In this document: piece by piece, positions 57,414 to 64,000 of the stretch
How the letters are laid out: each line of letters starts with the position of its first letter
How positions within the stretch are numbered: position 1 is the first letter of the stretch
Source: Hygrocybe punicea
Lineage: Eukaryota > Basidiomycota > Agaricomycetes > Agaricales > Hygrophoraceae
Reading direction: 5' to 3'
Length of the DNA: 64,000 bases
Assembly (NCBI GenBank): GCA_963556145.1
Contig: OY744461.1
Span: forward strand, 3,410,001-3,474,000
Program-made: the position numbers and the translations under genes
The notes under the pieces: model-generated
What the model was told of the DNA's origin: nothing
What the model saw: only the letters and a program-made list of their open reading frames with translations
Databases searched by the model: none

Positions 57414-57712
57414 GAGAGGAGCAGAATCATTACGTCACATTTGTCCAGAAGACTTAGAGAACTACATTTACACGATAGACTAGTTCAACTATCATTTGTA
57501 TGCATACCAGCTATCCATAGAAATACCTGTACCGTGAATCATTTCCCTCTCCTCAACAAAGAAGAAAAGGTCAAAAGTAAAACTCCAATGCGGGCTCCGT
57601 AGCATTAATCAAGGTAGGAAGTATTCAAGAAAGAAGATTGACATACTTGAAGAAAAGAAAAAAAGATGGGAAAGAAAATACATACTCACCATCCAACATA
57701 GGGTTCGCTCGC
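57414..57712. other. Convergent intergenic region
   Basis: 299 bp between the kinase and RING ligase stop codons. No gene seen. Confidence 0.5.
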
Positions 57713-59601
57713 CTACACGCTCGCCGGGCCCCGTTCCAGATCAGGTTGATTTGACGACCTCGAGAAGTTCCTCAGGAATACGGGGCGGAGTGCAGAGAGC
57801 CCGCCGCGCGTTGCGCTTGGGGGAGATGTCGTGATGTTGCTGGACGGAGGGGGAACAATTTCAGGCGAAGGGGCCTGTTCCTCTGACATGGAGGGGCGGT
57901 TGTCCGGGTCCTTGACGGGCGACGTGGTAGTTATCCTCAGAAGGGAGGTGTATGCTGCACGGTCAATCGTCATTTTTGAGTAATTGGATTACTAATATAG
58001 CAAGAGTATTTGGGCACGCACGTTGTCTGCAGACAGGACAGAACCAACCCTTCGCTTTCCTTTTTCTTCTCGTCGTCGTCGGGATCGGGGTCGTAGCAGA
58101 CGCCGCGGTCACCGGGGTAGATACCGGCGCCGGGGAAGCAGGCGTACCGTCCGTCGTCGTTACAGCCGTAGCAACTGTGTCAACATCCCCTCCGGCTGTA
58201 ACAGCATCAACCTCCGGTTGCACGATGTTCCCTCCGGCACCAAACTCCACCATATTGAGTGCACATTCTTTGCACGCGACGAGGTGGCGGCACGGTAAGA
58301 GGACGACCTCGCGCGGGCAGGAGAGGCAAAGAAGGCATTCGGATGAGGGCTCGTCTTCGGTGATATGGTGCGTTGCGGAAGTGGTAGTGGCAATGGCAAT
58401 GGGGGGATACGTATGCACATCGGCAGTAGGCGCCTCCGCAGGGTTGGTAGACTTAGGCGTCGTTGTGATCACCGGATGGGTCGTGGTAGAGGACAGACCG
58501 TAGATCTCGTGTAGGTGGAACGTGTGAGGGCCAATCTGATAACAAGACAGAATCAGTTGAGATTGGGAATGGCGGAAGTGAATATTTACCGTAGCCTCAC
58601 GCTTCACGACTTTTACAACCCAGGATCTCGTATCCTCCAAACCATCAGCAGGGGCAGGGCCGAATCTCACCACATGCAGATATGTCACTTGTTCATTCGG
58701 CAACGCCAATTCTGTACCTTGCTCATCCAGGGCGGCCAGTCGGATGGCCACCTTGACGCCTTCCTCGCCTTGTTCGTCTTTCCCCATGTCTTTGGCTTTT
58801 CCGTTAGAAGCGACTTCGGCGTCGACAACGGCGAGGGCAGGGCCTGCGACGGAGCGGCTTTGGGTGCGCTTGCGGAAATGGAAAGTAGAGAAACGGCGGC
58901 GCTTGTCTGACGTCGGGGCGGTGACTTCACGATTTCCGGGGTTGGTGGGGTCGGTTGTAGATTGAACCTCGCCGTCGACCACGGAAAGGGGCGTAGCAAC
59001 AGGGCGATGAGGATTGTTTTCAAATCGTCCTAATTCCAAAGTTGCGTCTTCTTCAAGCTTGAGGATCTTGCCGAACCCTCCTTCCACGACCGCCTCAAAC
59101 ACAAGTATGCGTGACTGGCTGGCGGTCGGTTCGGCATGAGGATGATCAGGAGATAAGAGGACGTGGACGTATATTCCACATTTCGGGGCATCGCAGTCGT
59201 ATTCAAATTCGAGGCCATGGTGATGATGGGAATCGGCCTGCGATGGGTCATCGGTGGGTGCTAACGCGAGCGGGGAGATACGAAGGGTGGGGCGTTTGAG
59301 ATTAACGAGAGCTTGTAACGTCGTCGTGGGTTGCGTAGACTACCAGAACTTGAATTAGAGGGGTTGGAAAGAGAAGTACCGTTCGCTTGCGCACCTTGCT
59401 CCGGGCAATCCAACTCTGAACGACTTCCGGGGTCAGCTCCTCAGCCATGACATTCTTTTCTTTGATGTCCGTCCAAGCAGGGCCACTGCTGACAACACCG
59501 ATATTGGGACCAAACAGGGCCTCCTGTTTCTTATCTTTATTGCCGTTGGCTATGCCTCCGACGTTGATGACGACTGCATTACCCGACGATCGGGCAGCCA
59601 T
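57713..59601 (-). CDS. MGRN1/RNF157/LUL-type RING E3 ubiquitin ligase
   Basis: The conserved domain in front of the RING has TTTLQALVNLKRPTLRIS, LEFEYDCDAPKCGIYVHVL, RILVFEAVVEGGFGKILKL and IGPHTFHLHEIYGLSS, the beta-rich region of this family. The RING has ECLLCLSCPREVVLLPCRHL, VACKECALNM and, after a low-complexity Thr/Ala insertion of about 55 residues, WFCPVCRQ. The last intron follows GACAAC (GTGCGTGCCC...GTGCAG) and joins CRQ to PYTSLLRI, exactly as in the family, with a Ser/Pro-rich tail to the stop at 57713. The insertion between the third and fourth zinc-ligand pairs is odd. The start at 59601 (MAARSSGNAVVINVGG) is provisional: an upstream exon with an N-myristoylation site may exist. 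Relatives act on membrane-protein turnover; the substrate here is unknown. Confidence 0.85.
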
Positions 59602-60027
59602 GGCAGTCGCTGTACGAGACGTGTTAGTGTCAGTTCGGGCCAAGAATGGAGCTACCCTTAGTCGACGAGTACGGTTCCATGTGGAATACTGACCATGGTC
59701 TATAAGCCGGGGTGAGCGATGAGCACCATCGTTGACAAAGGCGAGTCTTACACCAAGTGGATAGGGTAGCCATGGTTGCTGGCCTCGACGGTCGTGAACT
59801 AAAGTAAAGTGGAAGACGGCAAACGACGGTAAATAAGTGATTGCGGAGTAATGTTTCTCTTCTGTCTTTATCCGGCTCAAAGCTATTATTGTACTGGGTC
59901 ATAGCATTGCTCATCATTGATGCAATTATCCCCAACCTAGCATTTACCATCAATGGCACATATGTGTGGATGCATGTCATGTAGACGGGGACGGGGATGG
60001 GAAATGTGATACGAGAAAGGACAAGCT
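59602..60027. other. Intergenic region and possible 5' exon of the RING ligase
   Basis: About 425 bp. A minus-strand acceptor (CTCGTACAG, ending near 59610) suggests an upstream exon of the ligase gene, but I could not place it. Confidence 0.35.
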
Positions 60028-60630
60028 TCAAGCAATCAACGACACCACACCACCAGCTTCCTTGATTTTGGCCCTAGGGCACCGTGAGTATGAGTTGCAA
60101 TTTGAGTCAGAAGAGTGACCAACTCTGCTTTGGCCGAGACAAATCGTGTTTTTACGATGAAGGGCAGTTTTGGTAGCCTACTCTCGGGTAAACATGTGTA
60201 TTCGTGCTCAACAATCGACATGGACTCACCGCCCGTTGCCCAACACCTTTCCGTATCCATGTCGCAGCGTGTCAATCACCGGAACAATCTCTGAATCCTC
60301 TTTCAGGTCCTTTTTCTCCTCTGCGGGAACCAGGCTCCACAGCTTATCCACATTGATGGCGGGACGCCAGTGACTGTTGCGCGTCAAGTGGAAATGGCGC
60401 ATACCGACTTTACCAAAGTAACCGGGATGGTATTTATCCATGTTGGTCCTATTGTTGGCATCTCCTCGTCAGCCAGTCGCCCTCAGTGCATAGGGATGGA
60501 CGCACCGGTGATGATGCTGGCCACCGGCAAGACCACGACCTCCAGGATGCTTGCGGTGCTTTCCGACACGTCCGTGACCTGCCGATACGTGACCACGGTG
60601 TTTGCGAGTCTTGGTGAAGCGGGTTGGCAT
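60028..60630 (-). CDS. RPL28: 60S ribosomal protein uL15 (L28/L27a)
   Basis: Four exons, 60630-60506, 60448-60230, 60177-60124 and 60073-60028, give 147 residues, close to the fungal norm of 149. Sequence: [89 protein letters not shown] and the C-terminus [10 protein letters not shown]. The third exon is only 54 bp. All junctions keep the frame, with donors GTGCGT, GTGAGT and GTTGGT. It belongs to the large ribosomal subunit near the peptidyl transferase region. Confidence 0.96.
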
Positions 60631-61302
60631 TTTCTATCATATGCAACAACAACAGAATGATTTGGTCAATAACGACATCCGAGGGCTGCCCAAATCATCC
60701 ACCAGCGTAAATTCCACACTGCCCCATGATATACCATCCAAACGAGAGCTACCGCCACAGGAATTCTACTGGTATGTGTCGGGACGCACGTAAAGAACAT
60801 GAACTGACCTTGGCTCGGTGGGTCGTATAGAGATGGCTTTCTTGTTGCCGGGGTCTCCCTGATCGGAACGCAAGCGGAGATTGAACTAATCATCGTCCGA
60901 CTCCTCCTCTTTTTCCGTTCAAGTTGTTATCAGGTTAGTGTCGGGCTGTTTAACAGCTTTTGCACTTTATGATGCGGCGATATGTCGAAATTTATTGTCT
61001 GTGAGCTCTAATGATCTCGATTTGTGTTTCTGATACACCATTTTATGTATTTGGCGAAAGTTCAAAACTGACAAAAGTTCCAGGACTTGTATCTCTTTTT
61101 TCGTTGTAGGAAGAGGTGAGTTTTGACAACCTTAGCCATGCTTTAAGATGATTAGAAACGTTATAATCTGTCAATCCACGGAGTGCAAAGCGCAATGCCG
61201 ATTTACATTATTTTTTCTTATGATTGAACCTCGGATTATTCTCATTCGTGTATCTTTTCTAAATCTCCCTTTTCGCAGATACTCCATTTAACGTAAATAC
61301 CA
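60631..61302. other. Divergent intergenic region, uL15 and RPB11 promoters
   Basis: About 670 bp, AT-rich toward RPB11. No gene seen; open frames are short and unrecognised. Confidence 0.45.
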
Positions 61303-61905
61303 ATGAATGCCCCAAATCGACATGAACTCTTCAGTCTAGATGATGGCGAGAAGCCGTGCGTGATTTGATATGACGTGTCCCACCTCCCTAAGACGGTCTT
61401 CCCGGCTTCCCCGTCAACTACACAGTGTCGAAGTCACTGAGGACACCAAGATACCAAACGCCGCGACGATCAAGATAGTCAAACAAGATCATACACTGGC
61501 AGGTATGATTCGAGCGTGCGTGCCGTTTATTTATTTATTTTACGATTGTTCCCCTCCCCCATTTCTGGTCGCCTCCGCTTCCCAGACTGATTCCACAATA
61601 ACTTTCCGATGTCCCACAGACAACTTCTCGCCATGCCACAAATTCTCTTCGCGGGATACAAAGTCCCACACCCCCTCCACCCATACTTCCTCATCAAAAT
61701 CCAAACAGACGGCACAATTACGCCGCAGGCAATCCTTGAGCAGGCGTGCACGAAGCTCATCGGCACCATGTCCTCTCTGGAAGCAAAGTTTAAACGCGAA
61801 TTCTCTTTTAAAGATGTGGAAGGCGTGGTGGTGGAGGACCCGTATGGGATCGCTGGAACTGGGGGACAAGCCTGGCCTGGGGGGAGAGATTATCTAGACT
61901 TGTAG
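61303..61905 (+). CDS. RPB11: RNA polymerase II subunit RPB11
   Basis: Assembly-platform subunit that pairs with Rpb3. Exons 61303-61355, 61426-61515 and 61620-61905 give 142 residues (family about 115-125). Starts MNAPNRHELFSLDDGEK, then VEVTEDTKIPNAATIKIV, KQDHTLAGMIRAQLLAMP, ILFAGYKVPHPLHPYFLIKI, and QTDGTITPQAILEQACTKLI. The dimerisation motif DHTL is present. A tail of about 30 residues after the usual C-terminus (GVVVEDPYGIAGTGG, then PGGRDYLDL) makes it slightly long. Confidence 0.95.
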
Positions 61906-62020
61906 GTTCACAGGCCAACGGGTCGTATTTATTTTACCACGTAGGTTCTCCTGGACCTTGTATCCATATTAATTTTGAAATGGCTATTTTACGTGTAGCG
62001 TTGGCTAGATCAGATAAAGA
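61906..62020. other. Convergent intergenic gap
   Basis: 115 bp between stops of RPB11 and MTG1. Nothing seen. Confidence 0.5.
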
Positions 62021-63811
62021 TCACCGACCTGCCCGTTTCCCACTTTTCGCCAACCGTCTGGCAAATTTTTCCTTCCGTAAAGTCTTTTTCACCTGTGTTG
62101 AGCTGACATCATCATCCTCTTCGGCAGTCGATATCAAATAGGAGTCAACGCATTCCTCCATCTTCTCCTGCACCGACAAGATCTCGCCTGGATTTACTGA
62201 CCACTCAAAGTCGAAGCCCCAGCCTCCGCGCAGCGGCAACGTGTGGTGATTGGCTGGCAAAGTGGAAAAGTGAGGCGCCGAAGCAGCCGCTATCCCCCCT
62301 TCCTCTCGCCACCATTTCACAAACCATACGGCGGCTCGCCCAACGTCACGCTCGCCTCCCCGTTTGAGCATATTTAACCGCTGCGCTAAAAGATCTAAAA
62401 AATGCAGTACATCAATAGTCGGTGGCGTGGCTGGCGGAAGGAGCTGTAAATATGCGGGCGCTATAATACGTGTAAACGTCATACTTGTCAGGGAGCAGGC
62501 AGGTGACCCACATATGGGATTGAGGATATTCAGTCGGTACAGCAGATAAGCAGCCAGGGCTTCCACATCGTACATGCCTTCTTTGATCCCCGCTTTGAAA
62601 CAGTGATCCCCCATCAGACTGGGATGCAATGAGTCCTCCTTACGTTCACGAACATACCGATGAGCGCAAGCTTAACGCCTCTCTCCGCCCCTCTATCCCC
62701 CTTGCCGAGGAAGGGCAGCATTACTCCAGGAGTGTCAAATGAGTAAACTAGTGGTGTTTCTGAGAGTTTTAGCCGTGTAGAAAGTGCCCTCGTAAGTCCC
62801 GGGTGAGCAGAAGTCCGGAGGGCCTTGGGTGTTGCTATATTGTCGGCAGAATTTTCTGTTCGGCTCAAACGGGTGCTGAGAAAAATAACCACGCACGGCC
62901 AGGTATTCCAATATTTCGCAGAGCGTTGAGCAGTGTAGATTTGCCGACATTTGGCATCCCAATAACAAGGACATTCATTTCCGTAGCAAGAGGATGACTC
63001 TTTGCTATATCTAAATTTACCATATTAGCTCACCAACTCCGCGGGATAGCATTAGAGGAGCCTAACAGGAAAGCGAAATTAGGACATACTTACTAGCATT
63101 TCATTCAAAGCTTTGATATGGCGGGGTTGTTTCCAGGAAGCAAAAAATACCCTCTGATGGGGGAATTTTACGGCCATTACCTGCCGGAATGGCTGTCGAA
63201 TTTCGTGAATTAATCTACGTCCAACATCAGGATTAATACCAATACTCACATCCATGCCCCATTCAGGAACCAGGTCGCTCTTGTTGAGGACGACAATATG
63301 TTCGCAAAAAGCACCATGAACGGGTGCATTCAACGGAGGTTTCGGAAGGGAAAACGCCGGCTTGACCCAACCTCGTTCGGTCCTCCAGCGTTGGAGCACC
63401 CCTGTGAATGGGAAAATCTCGGAAGTCAGAATAGGAAACAAGAAAGAGATCCGAAAGAGGTATAAAAAAAAACGTAACACAAGTATACGTAATGAAACAG
63501 CGGTGTAACCTGCCAAATGGTGACTGTATGTGTGAATAAACGCATGCCTATCAAGATGCCGACCAAAGCAGCCGCTATATCAAGGCATTTTACATATTTC
63601 CAGCCGATCACCAATTGTGTAGCTGAGAGGTGAAAATCATACCTTCCAAATTATGATTGATACTTGTTAATGGAAGCCGCGAGTCTCGTAGTTCGAGTAC
63701 AACGTCGGTTCGCGAGAGCAACGCTGGCAGCATCCTAGTGAACTTTGTCATGTGCCCGGGGAACCATGACGGGGGCACAGGGAGTAGAGGGTAGGGGATA
63801 TGAGCCAACAT
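62021..63811 (-). CDS. MTG1: Mitochondrial ribosome-assembly GTPase MTG1
   Basis: A circularly permuted GTPase (YlqF/MTG1 family) needed for late assembly of the mitochondrial large ribosomal subunit at the inner membrane. The ATG at 63811 is followed by WFPGHMTKFTRMLPALLSRT and DVVLELRDSRLPLTSINHNL, the family start. Motifs appear in permuted order: G4 LNKSDL, then later MNVLVIGMPNVGKSTLLNAL (G1), and FDTPGVMLPFLGKGD (G3). The C-terminal domain follows (GMYDVEALAAYLLYRLNILN, HFLDLLAQRLNMLKRGGE) and ends RRLAKSGKRAGR. The splice junction before VLQRWRTERGWVKPAF is clear; several introns lie between 63600 and 62640. Length near 430 residues. Confidence 0.92.
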
Positions 63812-64000
63812 CACGACCTTCCTCTGAGAAACTGAGAACTTCGTGATTTCTCTTGACGATGGCCAATGACAGACGCTGTAATGTTGACGTCCACCAGACG
63901 GAAATGATTTAGGTCGTCAGGGAGGAAAAATAAGCCCCAAATGAAAAATTAAGTAACACTGACAGCCTTCCTAGTACAAACTGAGATGTTTACCGTTGTT
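63812..64000. other. Right window edge
   Basis: About 190 bp upstream of MTG1. It presumably holds its promoter; no gene is visible before the edge. Confidence 0.4.

Overview
The window is nuclear DNA from a filamentous basidiomycete, most likely an Agaricomycete. The evidence is dense genes with many introns of about 45-65 bp (GTRNGT donors, CTAAY-like branch sites, YAG acceptors), a Tnp2-type transposase typical of mushroom genomes, and basidiomycete-type single-pass membrane proteins beside conserved housekeeping genes. Exon junctions below were worked out by eye from reading frame and splice signals.

Left part (1-15.8 kb), repeats and mobile DNA. A degenerate 147-bp tandem array (about 455-1850) is followed by a 13.8-kb transposon (1997-15759) with perfect 32-bp terminal inverted repeats and a possible 7-bp target duplication. 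It carries a Tnp2-type transposase gene (2259-11000) and two head-to-head companion genes (11085-11568 minus, 11599-13681 plus). The transposase is interrupted by a 5.5-kb LTR element (4506-10020) with two 904-bp LTRs that look identical and a 4-bp target duplication; it has no recognisable gag or pol. A second TIR-bounded insertion (13896-15643) sits near the right end.

15.9-22 kb: a minus-strand tandem family of membrane proteins (three apparently intact copies, two decayed ones). An unlinked protein of similar topology lies at 52150-53834. Three of these proteins end in a PPAY motif.

22.5-64 kb, mostly single-copy host genes: an unknown disordered protein (22534-24965), a long disordered RING-H2 protein (25362-28227), condensin subunit 3 (28383-32739), UDP-glucose:glycoprotein glucosyltransferase (33040-39431), NMD3 (39585-41523), plasma-membrane H+-ATPase (41984-45329), a SWI3/RSC8-like SWIRM-SANT protein (46935-49125), a PPR-like mitochondrial protein (49309-51474), a Gin4/Cdr2/Hsl1-type kinase (54269-57413), an MGRN1/LUL-type RING ligase (57713-59601), ribosomal protein uL15 (60028-60630), RNA polymerase subunit RPB11 (61303-61905) and the mitochondrial GTPase MTG1 (62021-63811). 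Several neighbours are divergent pairs with intergenic gaps under 200 bp (28.3, 39.5 and 49.2 kb).

The most interesting material is the composite transposon with its two companion genes and nested insertions, the coding-free LTR element built of tandem arrays, the nucleosome-sized tandem array, and a kinase whose C-terminal KA1-like region lies in frame beyond a single TGA.
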